Below, one piece after another: positions 8,362 through 18,136 of a stretch of DNA of 64,000 nucleotides. The position numbers and the translations under genes are program-made. The DNA comes from Pseudomonas syringae (GTDB taxonomy: Bacteria; Pseudomonadota; Gammaproteobacteria; Pseudomonadales; Pseudomonadaceae). The stretch spans positions 4,234,001 through 4,298,000 of the forward strand of contig NZ_CP066265.1 in the NCBI RefSeq assembly GCF_023278085.1, in the 5' to 3' direction. Numbering within the stretch: position 1 is the stretch's first letter; the number at the start of each line of letters is the position of its first letter. Below the pieces are notes generated by a model. That model saw only the letters and a program-made list of their open reading frames with translations, searched no databases and had not been told where the DNA came from.

Positions 8362-9287
8362 TCACCGACGCTCCTCGCGAATATAAGGCTCACCCAGCGC
8401 CCCAGGCTGGCTCGTGGACTGACGCTTGCCGCTGGCCACCCAGACCATCACCAGCAGCGTGACAGCATAGGGCGTCATCAACACGAAGTACTGAGGCAGA
8501 CGCACACCGGTCGCCGCCAGTTGCGGGATCAGCGCTTCGATACCGCCGAACAGCAAGGCACCGGCCAATGCACGCCAGGGCGACCAGCGCGCGAAGATCA
8601 CCAGCGACACCGCGATCCAGCCGCGTCCGCCGGTCATGTCCGCGATCCACATCTTGGTGCTCAGCACGGCAATGAAGCCCCCGCCAGCCCCATCAGCGCC
8701 GAGCCCGCAACAATCGCTGCCAGGCGGTAGCCCAACACGGAAATACCCGCCGCATCCGCAGCCTGCGGGTTCTCGCCCACCGCGCGCAGGCGCAACCCGC
8801 TGCGCGTGCGCTCCAACAGCCAGACCACCGCGATGAAGATCACCACCGTCAGGTACACCAATGGATTCTGCACAAACACCTTGCCGACCACCGGCAGTTC
8901 CGACAACGGCCACAACTCGACCGCCTGCAAGCCAATGACCGGGCGGTTGGTCCAGCCAAGCAAGGTGCCGAGCAGACCGGTCAGCCCCTGACAGAAGAAC
9001 ACCAGCGCCAGACCGGCAATGACCTGATTGATCCGCAACACCAGCACCATCAGCGCAAACAGCAACGACACCACACCCGCCGCCGCCATCGACGCCAGCA
9101 AGGAAAGCCCCGGCGAGCCCACGCTCAATTGCATGCCGATGCCCGCCAGCGCTCCGACCAGCATCAGCCCTTCCACGCCCAACGCCAGCACGCCGCTGCG
9201 TTCTATCAGGATCAGGCCCAGCGCCGCCAGCGCAAACGGCACGGCAAAATCCGGCGCACTGCCCAGCCAGTGGGAAATCAGCTCCAT
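8362..9287 (-). pseudogene. BMP-type ABC transporter permease 2, one-base frameshift
   Basis: Second inner-membrane permease of a nucleoside-type (BMP/YufQ-like) importer. The first part (9287 down to about 8680) reads MELISHWLGSAPDFAVPF and continues through several hydrophobic segments, then stops early at 8661. Family sequence resumes in another frame (STKMWIADMTGGRGWIA) and runs to 8362. The break coincides with a run of five G on the coding strand at about 8678-8682; six G would restore one frame of about 309 residues. This is either a real loss-of-function indel or a sequencing error. Its ATG overlaps the upstream permease stop by one base. Confidence 0.8.
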
Positions 9288-10396
9288 CAATGTTCTCCTG
9301 CCTGAATGCGTCGCAGGCGATGGCGGATGAAAAAGTCGGATGACGCCACACAGATCACCAGAATCGCCTGGATCAATTGCACCATCGAAAACGGAATCTG
9401 ATAGAAGACCTGCAAGTTACGACCGGCCACGAACAACATGGCAATCAACAGCGCAACGATAGTCGCGGCGACCGGATTGTTACGGGCCAGAAACGCAATG
9501 AGAATCCCGGAGAAACCGTAGCCCTGATAAAACGACTGAGTCAGCCGCCCTTCCTGCCCCGACGTCACGACGAACCCCGCCAGCCCGGCCAGCGCGCCTG
9601 ACAGCAACACGGTGCCGATGATCATCTTGCGCACCGGCACGCCCACGGCTTCAGCCACCCGAGGGTTGGCATCGACGAAACGAAGGTACAGGCCCGCGCG
9701 GGAAATCCCGACGAACCACAAGGTCAGTGCCGTGACCAGCAGCGCCAGCAGAATCGCCGCGTTGTACCCGGCAAACAGGTCGGGCAGGCGCTCAAAGGCC
9801 TGAAACGCAGGCGAATAGGGAAAGTTGTCGCGCGGGTCTTTCCAGCTGCCATAGACCAGGTGCAGCAGGAAGTTGGCGGCGATGTAGTTGAGCATCAGGG
9901 TCGAGATGATTTCATTGACCTGCCACCTGAGCTTCAACAGGACCGGCCCCAGGCTCCACAGCAATCCACAGGCAATAGCCGCGGCCGTCATCAGCGGCAG
10001 GCGCAGAAACTCCGGTCCCACCTGAAACAGCGAAATGGCCGTGGCGCCAATCGCGCCCCAGATCATCTGGCCCTCCAGCCCCAGATTCCAGAAGCGCGCG
10101 CGAAACGCCATGCAGCCGGCCAGACCGACCATGATCATCGGCGAGGCCTGAAACAGCACCGCCTTGAAGTTTTGCGCATCGAACACCGTCTGCACGACGA
10201 ATTCGTTGAGCAGTTCGTCAGCGGGCACACCTGCTGCAATCAGGATCGCGGTGCAGATAGCCAGCCCGACCAGCAGCGCCAGCGCAATGATCATCGCCTG
10301 CAACGGCCAGCCGGTCTGCTGGCGCAGCTCCAGCGTGTAGCGCCGCGTCAGCAACGGCTGGCGTGCAGCAACGGAATGTTGCAGTAATTCAGTCAT
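9287..10396 (-). CDS. BMP-type ABC transporter permease 1
   Basis: Integral membrane permease of 369 residues with about nine hydrophobic segments, BPD_transp_2 family (YufP-like). The conserved stretch FRARFWNLGLEGQM and the loop NPRVAEAVGVPVRKM before the last helices are characteristic. With the partner permease, ATPase and substrate-binding protein it forms an importer, most likely for nucleosides or pyrimidine bases, given the neighbouring rut genes. Its start overlaps the ATPase 3' end by 8 bases. Confidence 0.9.
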   Translation of the reverse strand: MTELLQHSVAARQPLLTRRYTLELRQQTGWPLQAMIIALALLVGLAICTAILIAAGVPADELLNEFVVQTVFDAQNFKAVLFQASPMIMVGLAGCMAFRARFWNLGLEGQMIWGAIGATAISLFQVGPEFLRLPLMTAAAIACGLLWSLGPVLLKLRWQVNEIISTLMLNYIAANFLLHLVYGSWKDPRDNFPYSPAFQAFERLPDLFAGYNAAILLALLVTALTLWFVGISRAGLYLRFVDANPRVAEAVGVPVRKMIIGTVLLSGALAGLAGFVVTSGQEGRLTQSFYQGYGFSGILIAFLARNNPVAATIVALLIAMLFVAGRNLQVFYQIPFSMVQLIQAILVICVASSDFFIRHRLRRIQAGEH

Positions 10397-11903
10397 GGCT
10401 CACCATCGCTTTGCCGATCGCCTGACGGTCGGCGGGATGATCGAACTCGGCGACGATGCGCCCACCGTTCATCACGCCGATCCGGTCAGCCAGGGCCAAC
10501 ACTTCATCCAGGTCTTCGCTGATCACCAGCACGGCAGCGCCCGCGTCCCGTGCGGCCCGAAGTCGGCCATGCACCGCTTGGGTGGCGCGCACGTCGAGGC
10601 CGCGGCTCGGGCTGTGCACCAGCACCAGTTGCGGGTCACGGCTGAACTCCCGGGCAATCACCAGCTTCTGTGCATTGCCGCCCGACAACAGTGCCGCTTT
10701 CTGATCGAGAGAACGAACGCCCTGCACATCGAACGCTTCCACTGCACGCTGCGCGTCTTGCTTCAAACGCTGATAACCGAGCCGCCAGAACGAGCCGTAC
10801 TGGCCGCTGTGGATATTGCCGATGGCAAAGTTTTCCGCCACCGACAGCGATCCGGCCAGTGCTGCGCCGTAGCGATCTGCCGGGATCGACGCAATGCGCA
10901 GCTGGCGACGCTGACCGGCCGAAGCGGTGCGCAGATCGCCGAACGGCGTCAGATGAATCTCGCCCTCGGTCGGTTGCGGCAAGCCCATCAGCGCATTGGC
11001 CAGTTCCGCCTGACCATTGCCACCGACCCCGGCGATGCCGTAAATCTGCCCGGCATGCAAGGTCATGTTCACACCGTTGAGCATGCCGCTGCCGGCGACA
11101 CTGCGCAGATCACGCACCTGCAAACGCACGTCACCCGGCGTTGCGGGCTGATGCTCAGCAACAGATACCGACTCGCCAACGGTCAACTGCACCAGTTGTT
11201 CGACGCTGACGCTGGCCGGGTCGAGGGTCTGCACGGTGCGCCCGCCACGCATGACCGTCACCCGGTCGGCATAGCGTTTGACGTCAGCCATCTTGTGCGT
11301 CACCAGAATCACCGCTGCGCCCTGCCGGGCAAAGGCTTGCACGGTGAGCAGCAAGCGCTCGGCCTCCTGATCGGTGAGCACGGCAGTCGGTTCATCGAGA
11401 ATCAGAATCCGCGCACCGGCCAGCAGCACCTTGAGAATCTCGACACGTTGCTGTTCAGCGACCGACAGGCTGTCGACGATGCGCGTCGGTTCAAGCACAA
11501 AACCCAGCTCGGCGGCCTTGCTGACGATCTCTTGTTCAAGCGCCCGCAGACGCTTGCGGTAACTGCCTTCACCGGGCTGCTCGGGCAGCGCCAACAGAAT
11601 GTTCTGCGCCACCGTGAAAGGCTTCACCAGCTTGAAATGCTGGTGAACCATGCCGATCCGGTAACGGCTGGCGTCCTTCGGGCCGCTGAGCTGCACGGGG
11701 TTGTCATCGACCAGCAAGGTCCCGGTTTCCGGTGCATAGAGCCCGGCAGCGATGTTCATCAGCGAAGACTTGCCCGCGCCGTTTTCGCCCAGCAGCGCAT
11801 GCACTTCACCCCAGTGCGCGGTGAAGTCGGCCTCGATCAGCGCCTTGAAGCCATCGAACGATTTGCTGATGCCCGTGAGTTGCAGCGCGTTGACCTGACT
11901 CAT
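10389..11903 (-). CDS. BMP-type ABC transporter ATP-binding protein (two NBDs)
   Basis: ATPase of 504 residues with two nucleotide-binding domains in tandem, as in RbsA/YufO-type proteins. The first has Walker A GENGAGKSS and Walker B RILILDEPTAVLT. The second has a degenerate Walker A (GVGGNGQAELANAL) and signature region LSGGNAQKLVIARE. It powers the importer encoded around it. The ATG at 11903 overlaps the TGA of the upstream binding-protein gene as ATGA, so translation is coupled; the longer frame upstream is not the start. Confidence 0.93.
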   Translation of the reverse strand: MSQVNALQLTGISKSFDGFKALIEADFTAHWGEVHALLGENGAGKSSLMNIAAGLYAPETGTLLVDDNPVQLSGPKDASRYRIGMVHQHFKLVKPFTVAQNILLALPEQPGEGSYRKRLRALEQEIVSKAAELGFVLEPTRIVDSLSVAEQQRVEILKVLLAGARILILDEPTAVLTDQEAERLLLTVQAFARQGAAVILVTHKMADVKRYADRVTVMRGGRTVQTLDPASVSVEQLVQLTVGESVSVAEHQPATPGDVRLQVRDLRSVAGSGMLNGVNMTLHAGQIYGIAGVGGNGQAELANALMGLPQPTEGEIHLTPFGDLRTASAGQRRQLRIASIPADRYGAALAGSLSVAENFAIGNIHSGQYGSFWRLGYQRLKQDAQRAVEAFDVQGVRSLDQKAALLSGGNAQKLVIAREFSRDPQLVLVHSPSRGLDVRATQAVHGRLRAARDAGAAVLVISEDLDEVLALADRIGVMNGGRIVAEFDHPADRQAIGKAMVSHD

Positions 11904-12991
11904 TGCTGAGTCTTCACGCCTTCGACGAACCAGTCCATTTTCCACAGGTCGGGATCGGACAATTGCTGACCCGCCGCGACGCGTTCCTTGCCATCGCGAT
12001 CCGCCAGCGGGCCGCTGTAAATGATCTTCTTGCCGGCCAGCAATTCGGCACGCTCAGCCTCGATTTTCTGGCGATCTTCGGCAGAGATGATCGGGTCGCT
12101 GGTCAGCTTGATATCGGTGCCACCCTGCTGCATCGACAGCAACGCGCCGTTGGCCGAAGGCGTCCAGTTACCGGCCATGACTTTCTTGAGCTCCGGCCCC
12201 AGGAAACGGTCCCAGACCCACAAGGAAGAACAGACGGTCGCTTTTGGTGCGAATTCGCTCAGGTCGCGGTGGTGACCGGTGCCATGAATGCCGCGCTCCT
12301 GGGCGACGATCTGCGGTGTCGGGCTGTCGACGTGCTGACCGACCACGTCCACGCCGTTGTCGATCAGCGCCATGGTCGCGGCGCGTTCCTTGACCGGGTC
12401 ATTCCACGCGCCGGTATAGATCACGTTGACCGTGGCCTTGGGGTTGATCTGCCTGGCTCCGAGCTCGTAGGCATTGATGGTCCAGTTGACCTGACCGAAG
12501 GGGTTGGCGGCGACGAAGCCCAGTTTGCCGGTCTTCGATGCCGCGCCTGCCGCCATGCCGCACAGGTACTGGCTTTCATAGGTGCGGCCGTAAAACGATT
12601 CGAGATTGGCGGCGTTGGTGGTGCCCGAACCGTTGAGGAACGCGACATCCGGGTATTTCTTCGCCAGCGTGAGGAAGGTATCGGAATAGCCGAAGGCGGT
12701 GCCGACGATGATATTCGCGCCGCGTGCGATGAGTCGGTCGACCACTGGCGTGATGGCCGCAGCGTTCTCGGGAACGCTCTCCACGAACTGGATTTTTGTG
12801 TCCAGATCCTTTTCCAGCTTCAGTCGTGCCTCATCGAACGCCTGAGTCCAGCCGCCGTCATTGCGCGGGCTGATGTACACCATGGCGATTTTCGCCGGGC
12901 CCTTGAGTGTCAGACCTTCAGCCTGAGCGAGGCTGACGGTCCCGAACGCGACGGCCGCACACAATGTCCCGGGCAACAGTTTCTTGTACAT
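11900..12991 (-). CDS. BMP family ABC transporter substrate-binding protein
   Basis: Periplasmic binding protein of 363 residues, Bmp/PnrA-like family, first gene of the transporter operon. A classical signal peptide (MYKKLLPGTLCAAVAFGTVSLAQA) precedes the mature domain that starts KGPAKIAMVYISPRNDGGW. There is no lipobox, unlike many Gram-positive homologues. Family members bind nucleosides. Upstream lie a sigma54-like promoter, a RutR-like operator and an NtrC-like site in the same order as at rutA, so pyrimidine or nucleoside uptake under nitrogen control is likely. Confidence 0.88.
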   Translation of the reverse strand: MYKKLLPGTLCAAVAFGTVSLAQAEGLTLKGPAKIAMVYISPRNDGGWTQAFDEARLKLEKDLDTKIQFVESVPENAAAITPVVDRLIARGANIIVGTAFGYSDTFLTLAKKYPDVAFLNGSGTTNAANLESFYGRTYESQYLCGMAAGAASKTGKLGFVAANPFGQVNWTINAYELGARQINPKATVNVIYTGAWNDPVKERAATMALIDNGVDVVGQHVDSPTPQIVAQERGIHGTGHHRDLSEFAPKATVCSSLWVWDRFLGPELKKVMAGNWTPSANGALLSMQQGGTDIKLTSDPIISAEDRQKIEAERAELLAGKKIIYSGPLADRDGKERVAAGQQLSDPDLWKMDWFVEGVKTQQ

Positions 12992-13063
12992 AGACGTTTT
13001 CCTGAGGGTAATGGCCGATGAGAACAGCACGTGGCCGATCATGAGGCCGGCCCTTGGGAGCTT

Positions 13064-13080
13064 TAGCAGCATCCATGCCA
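13064..13080 (-). promoter_or_regulatory. Sigma54-like promoter of the BMP transporter operon
   Basis: On the minus strand TGGCATGGATGCTGCTA matches the sigma54 pattern with GG-N10-GC spacing. It lies about 75 bp upstream of the binding-protein ATG at 12991 and about 75 bp downstream of an NtrC-like dyad. Confidence 0.6.
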
Positions 13081-13133
13081 TTACCGGAAAAACGCTATGC
13101 AACAACGACCTGGCTCAACCCCTCGAATGAAAA

Positions 13134-13149
13134 CAGATCAAATGGTCTG
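13134..13149. promoter_or_regulatory. RutR-like operator, transporter operon
   Basis: CAGATCAAATGGTCTG is an imperfect palindrome resembling the RutR consensus TTGACCA-NN-TGGTCAA; a better copy occurs in front of rutA. It sits between the NtrC-like site and the sigma54-like promoter. Confidence 0.55.
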
Positions 13150-13153
13150 AACC

Positions 13154-13172
13154 AGAGCACTTGGTTTGTGCA
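13154..13172 (-). promoter_or_regulatory. NtrC-like enhancer site, transporter operon
   Basis: The minus-strand sequence TGCACAAACCAAGTGCTCT contains GCAC-N7-GTGC, the NtrC dyad spacing. The same 19 bases occur in the opposite orientation at 14059-14077 in front of rutA, without any mismatch. Confidence 0.6.
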
Positions 13173-13228
13173 TCTCTCTGCTGCACTGCGCCTCCTGAGT
13201 GCGCCGTTCAGCGAGAGACAAAAAGCAT

Positions 13229-13957
13229 TCAGGCATTACGCGGCAGGATGCCGTCCAGCATCATGCTGCGCAGGCTGGCCAGCACTTCTTCGAAAAACGC
13301 CGGGTCATCCAGTGTCTTGCCGGTGACGGCCTCGACCTGGGTACGAAAGTCCGCATAATGCTGAGTGGTCGCCCACAGCGAGAAAATCAGGTGGTGCGGG
13401 TTGATCGGCGCCAGCTGGCCGCTGTCTATCCAGTGCTGGATGACGGCCACCTTGGCCTCTACGGTATCGCGCAACGGATGTTGCAGTTCGCCCTGAATCA
13501 ACGGCGCGCCCTGCATCACTTCCATGCAGAACAGGCGCGACTCGGCCGGATGATCACGGGACATTTCCAGCTTGGCCCTGATATACGCACCGATGGCCTG
13601 CACCGGCTCCTTGTCGGCAGTGAAATGCACCAGCGGGCTGAGCCAGACTTCAAGCAACTGACGCAGCACATTCAGATACAGATCGTCCTTGCTGCTGAAG
13701 TAATACAGCAGATTGGTCTTGGAAACGTCCGCCAGGCTCGCCACCTGATCCAGACTGCTGCCATGCACGCCGTAGCGGGAAAATATCTCCAGCGCCGCAT
13801 CGAGAATCAGCGTGCGCTTGCCTTCCATCAGACGCATGCGCCGCTTCAGCGAAGTGGCGCTGGGCTCGCGCGTGGTCTTGGCCACGGTTTCCGGCTTGAC
13901 CTTGCGTACACGCTTGCTCGCAGGCTCAGCCACGGGAGGTTTCTTGTTCACGCACAT
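13229..13957 (-). CDS. rutR: TetR-family pyrimidine-responsive repressor RutR
   Basis: TetR regulator of 242 residues closely resembling E. coli RutR, which binds uracil or thymine and controls rut genes. A basic N-terminal tail precedes the HTH (DQVASLADVSKTNLLYYF). The ligand domain contains the RutR-type stretches SRLFCMEVMQGAPL and WATTQHYADFRTQVEAVTGKTL. The ATG at 13957 is preferred; a GTG at 13951 is possible, and the longer open frame is not supported. It lies between two operons that carry RutR-like operators, divergent from rutA. Confidence 0.92.
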   Translation of the reverse strand: MCVNKKPPVAEPASKRVRKVKPETVAKTTREPSATSLKRRMRLMEGKRTLILDAALEIFSRYGVHGSSLDQVASLADVSKTNLLYYFSSKDDLYLNVLRQLLEVWLSPLVHFTADKEPVQAIGAYIRAKLEMSRDHPAESRLFCMEVMQGAPLIQGELQHPLRDTVEAKVAVIQHWIDSGQLAPINPHHLIFSLWATTQHYADFRTQVEAVTGKTLDDPAFFEEVLASLRSMMLDGILPRNA

Positions 13958-14058
13958 CCATCCAGTGATGCCGAAATGAGCGGGCATCTTAACGGGCGCA
14001 GCTGTTTTGTCGATACGGATCACATGCCCTGTCAGCGCTGCCCTATCTGCGTGCGCCC

Positions 14059-14077
14059 TGCACAAACCAAGTGCTCT
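14059..14077 (+). promoter_or_regulatory. NtrC-like enhancer site upstream of rutA
   Basis: TGCACAAACCAAGTGCTCT contains the GCAC-N7-GTGC dyad and is the exact reverse complement of 13154-13172. It lies about 75 bp upstream of the sigma54-like element, a usual enhancer distance. Confidence 0.6.
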
Positions 14078-14081
14078 TATT

Positions 14082-14097
14082 CGGACCAGATGGTCTG
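14082..14097. promoter_or_regulatory. RutR-like operator upstream of rutA
   Basis: CGGACCAGATGGTCTG has a perfect GACCA-GA-TGGTC core, matching the centre of the known RutR site. It is in the rutR-rutA intergenic region, so it could serve both genes. Confidence 0.65.
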
Positions 14098-14148
14098 AAC
14101 TAAACCGTATAAATTCTCAAGCCATTGAATAAAAACAATAAAAAATTA

Positions 14149-14166
14149 TGGCCCGCTTAATGCAAC
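14149..14166 (+). promoter_or_regulatory. Sigma54-like promoter of rutA
   Basis: TGGCCCGCTTAATGCAAC fits the -24/-12 pattern with exact GG-N10-GC spacing (GG at 14150-14151, GC at 14162-14163). It lies 75 bp upstream of the rutA ATG. Confidence 0.6.
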
Positions 14167-14240
14167 GTCCTCGATGCAGGTAGGGATTCACAGGGTGCCA
14201 GCGACATTGGCTGGCATCGACTAACGCAAAGAGGCCTTAT

Positions 14241-15322
<1,082 letters not shown>

Positions 15323-15323
<1 letters not shown>

Positions 15324-16063
15324 TGAGCGTGTCGGCAACGGTCGCAGGCGTCGACCTGCCGCTGGATCAACAACCTGCACGCGAGTTGCCTGCACGTCCG
15401 GAAGCCTTGCGCATGAAGCTCGGCGAAACGGCGCTGGTGGTGGTCGACATGCAGAACGCCTACGCATCACTGGGCGGCTATCTGGACCTGGCCGGGTTCG
15501 ATGTCAGCAGCACCGGACCGGTCATTGCCAACATCAAGAAGGCCTGCGCCGCTGCACGAGCAGCAGGCATTCCGGTGATCTTTTTCCAGAATGGCTGGGA
15601 CCAGGCGTATGTCGAAGCCGGTGGCCCTGGCTCGCCGAACTGGCACAAGTCCAACGCCCTGAAGACCATGCGCAAGCGCCCGGAACTCGAAGGCCAGTTG
15701 CTGGCCAAGGGCGGCTGGGACTATCAATTGGTCGACGAGCTGACGCCGCAGCCTGGCGACATTGTGGTGCCGAAAATCCGTTACAGCGGCTTCTTCAACT
15801 CCAGCTTCGACAGCGTGCTGCGCAGCCGTGGCATTCGCAACCTGGTGTTCACCGGCATCGCCACCAACGTCTGCGTCGAGTCGACGTTGCGGGACGGTTT
15901 TCACCTGGAATATTTCGGCGTGGTGCTGGCTGACGCTACCCATCAGGCAGGCCCCGAATTCGCTCAGCAAGCCGCGCTGTTCAACATTGAAACCTTCTTC
16001 GGCTGGGTCTCCAGCGTCGATGACTTCTGCACCACTTTCGCCCCTGTCGGGCACACTTCGTGA
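15323..16063 (+). CDS. rutB: Ureidoacrylate amidohydrolase RutB
   Basis: Isochorismatase-like cysteine hydrolase of 246 residues that cleaves ureidoacrylate to aminoacrylate plus carbamate. The catalytic Asp is in [10 protein letters not shown], and the nucleophile is Cys184 in [11 protein letters not shown]. The ATG at 15323 has a strong GGAGG site 7 bases upstream and overlaps the rutA stop by one base; a GTG three bases earlier is the alternative. Second gene of the operon. Confidence 0.94.
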
Positions 16064-16073
16064 GGACCTCAGC

Positions 16074-16457
16074 ATGACCAAGAAAGCGATCATTCCCGCT
16101 GGCACCAGCAAACCCATCGCCCCGTTCGTGCCGGGCTCCATGGCCGATGGCGTGCTCTATGTCTCGGGCACGCTGCCGTTCGACAAAGACAACAATGTGG
16201 TGCATGTCGGGGACGCCACCGCGCAAACCCGCCACGTGCTGGAGACCATCAAGAGCGTGGTCGAAGCCGCGGGCGGCACGATGGATGACGTCACGTTCAA
16301 CATGATCATGATTCGCGACTGGGCCGACTACGCCAAGGTCAACGAGGTCTACGCCGAGTATTTCGCGGGTGAAAAACCGGCGCGTTACTGCATTCAGTGC
16401 GGCCTGGTGAAACCCGAAGCCCTGATCGAAATCGCCAGCATCGCCCATATCGGCTGA
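16074..16457 (+). CDS. rutC: RidA-family aminoacrylate deaminase RutC
   Basis: YjgF/YER057c/UK114 (RidA) protein of 127 residues. RutC speeds hydrolysis of 3-aminoacrylate in the uracil pathway. The family motifs [12 protein letters not shown] and the C-terminal Arg and Glu in ARYCIQCGL and [10 protein letters not shown] are present. The ATG at 16074 lies 10 bases after the rutB stop with a GAGG site; the longer open frame overlapping rutB is not used. Confidence 0.93.
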   Translation: MTKKAIIPAGTSKPIAPFVPGSMADGVLYVSGTLPFDKDNNVVHVGDATAQTRHVLETIKSVVEAAGGTMDDVTFNMIMIRDWADYAKVNEVYAEYFAGEKPARYCIQCGLVKPEALIEIASIAHIG

Positions 16458-16489
16458 AAACCGATCTGAAGCCCGACCGGAGAACGCGC

Positions 16490-17269
16490 ATGTTTCATGA
16501 AATCCATCGTTGCCAGCATGACGATGCGCCGATGTTGGTGCTCAGCTCCGGGTTGGGCGGGTCCAGCCGTTACTGGGCGGATGACCTGTCGACACTGACC
16601 CGCGATCACCATGTGCTGGTCTACGATCACGCCGGCACCGGACGCAGCCCTGCGGTGCTGGCGCCGGATTACTCGATCCGGCACATGGCCGTCGAGCTGC
16701 TGACCCTGCTCGACACGCTGAACATCCAGCGTTGTCATTTCATGGGCCATGCACTGGGCGGGCTGGTCAGCCTGGAGCTGGCACTGTTGCGTCCCGAATT
16801 GCTGCATAGCCAGATACTGATCAACGCCTGGAGCAGCCCGAATGCACACAGCGCGCGCTGTTTCTCCATCCGCAGGCAACTGCTGTTGAACAGCGGACCT
16901 GAAGCCTATGTGCAAGCTCAGGCGCTGTTCCTTTATCCGGCTGACTGGATTGCTGCCAACAGCGCCCGCCTGACCTACGACGAAGCCCATGCGCTGGCGC
17001 ACTTTCCCGACACCGACAACCTCCTGCGGCGTATCAATGCGCTGGAAACCTTCGATATCGAGGCGCAGCTGACGCGCATAAATACGCCGACGCTGCTGAT
17101 CGCCAACCGCGACGACATGCTGGTGCCGTGGCAGCAATCCTTGCATCTGGCCGAGGCATTGCCGAACGCCAGGCTGGCGTTGCTGGAATACGGTGGTCAC
17201 GCCTCCAGCATCAGCGACCCGGCACCGTTTCGACGCGCCGTGCTCGATTTTCTCAACACTCGCTCCTGA
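16490..17269 (+). CDS. rutD: Alpha/beta-hydrolase-fold protein RutD
   Basis: Alpha/beta-hydrolase of 259 residues that enhances release of ammonia and malonic semialdehyde from aminoacrylate. The nucleophile elbow reads GHALGG, with Ala88 where a serine hydrolase has Ser. I recall the same feature in E. coli RutD, so this is normal for the family. Other RutD-like stretches are [22 protein letters not shown] and [11 protein letters not shown]. Start ATG at 16490, 32 bases after rutC. Confidence 0.92.
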   Translation: MFHEIHRCQHDDAPMLVLSSGLGGSSRYWADDLSTLTRDHHVLVYDHAGTGRSPAVLAPDYSIRHMAVELLTLLDTLNIQRCHFMGHALGGLVSLELALLRPELLHSQILINAWSSPNAHSARCFSIRRQLLLNSGPEAYVQAQALFLYPADWIAANSARLTYDEAHALAHFPDTDNLLRRINALETFDIEAQLTRINTPTLLIANRDDMLVPWQQSLHLAEALPNARLALLEYGGHASSISDPAPFRRAVLDFLNTRS

Positions 17270-17282
17270 AAGGATGCTTGCC

Positions 17283-17843
17283 ATGCGCACCCAGACTCAA
17301 CTTCATGCCCAAAACCCGGACAGCCCCCTTTTGCCCGCTGACAGTCCAGCGGTCAGCCAGCAGGACTTTCGCAATGCGATGTCCAGCCTGGCCTCAGCAG
17401 TCAACGTCATCACCACCGATGGCTGCGGCGGGCGAGCAGGCTTTACCGCCACTGCCGTGTGCAGTGTGACGGATCAGCCACCCACGTTACTGGTGTGTAT
17501 CAACCGTTCGGCATCGGTGTATGACACGTTTATCGGCAATGGCACGCTGTGCGTCAACACGCTGGATAACAGCCAGCAGGCATTGTCCAGCCTGTTCGGC
17601 GGCAAGACCTCACAGCAGGAGCGTTTTGCCGCGGGTCAGTGGCACAGCGGCGTGACGGGCTCGCCCATGCTGGAAGGTGCCAAACTGGCCCTCGACTGTC
17701 AGGTGACGCAGTCGGTCAGCGTCGGCACGCATGACATTCTGTTCTGCGAAGTCGTGGATATCAGACACCACAATGAAACTGACGCACTGGTTTATTTTGG
17801 TCGCCGATACCACAGCCTGCCAGGTACGACGGCCACTGTTTGA
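17283..17843 (+). CDS. rutF: NADH:flavin reductase RutF
   Basis: Flavin reductase-like FMN-binding protein of about 186 residues supplying reduced FMN to RutA. The typical motif is [20 protein letters not shown] followed by [20 protein letters not shown]. The ATG at 17283 has an AAGGA site 9 bases upstream; an in-frame ATG at 17274 sits too close to that site. Last gene of the rut operon. Neither rutE (malonic semialdehyde reductase) nor rutG (permease) follows. Confidence 0.93.
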   Translation: MRTQTQLHAQNPDSPLLPADSPAVSQQDFRNAMSSLASAVNVITTDGCGGRAGFTATAVCSVTDQPPTLLVCINRSASVYDTFIGNGTLCVNTLDNSQQALSSLFGGKTSQQERFAAGQWHSGVTGSPMLEGAKLALDCQVTQSVSVGTHDILFCEVVDIRHHNETDALVYFGRRYHSLPGTTATV

Positions 17844-18029
17844 ACACAACGGGCGGTGCTCAGACGTCTTCTGTGTCAGAAAACCTTCAAACACGCGTTT
17901 TCCGGACGCTGTCACAAGGCAACCGGCGAGTTGTTGACGCTCAATAAATAGACATGATTTTTCCACAGACAGCCCCGTATACTGGCATTACGAGATCAGG
18001 ATGATCCTTGTGGTCAATGAGGTGAAATC

Positions 18030-18134
18030 ATGGCGATCGGTAAACCCGGCACGCTGCTTGCGCCAGCAAGTACGCTGCTGTCTGCTCATTACCCTGGCCC
18101 GCGACCCCTGATGTCAATGCACACGGGTGACTGA
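18030..18134 (+). CDS. Possible 34-codon leader ORF before the HD-GYP gene
   Basis: ATG at 18030 is preceded by GAGGTGA at a good distance and encodes 34 residues (MAIGKPGTLLAPASTLLSAH at its start). Its TGA lies two bases before the ATG of the HD-GYP gene, which itself has only a weak ribosome site. Translational coupling is therefore plausible. No family recognised; it could also be chance. Confidence 0.35.
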   Translation: MAIGKPGTLLAPASTLLSAHYPGPRPLMSMHTGD

Positions 18135-18136
18135 GC

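Noticed and set aside
8670..8690. Programmed -1 frameshift in the permease gene
   Set aside because: The G run does not form a standard slippery heptamer in the reading frame and I see no downstream stimulatory structure; an indel is simpler.
16490..17269. RutD reported as inactive because the nucleophile Ser is Ala
   Set aside because: E. coli RutD, as I recall it, has the same GHALG elbow, so this is normal for the family.
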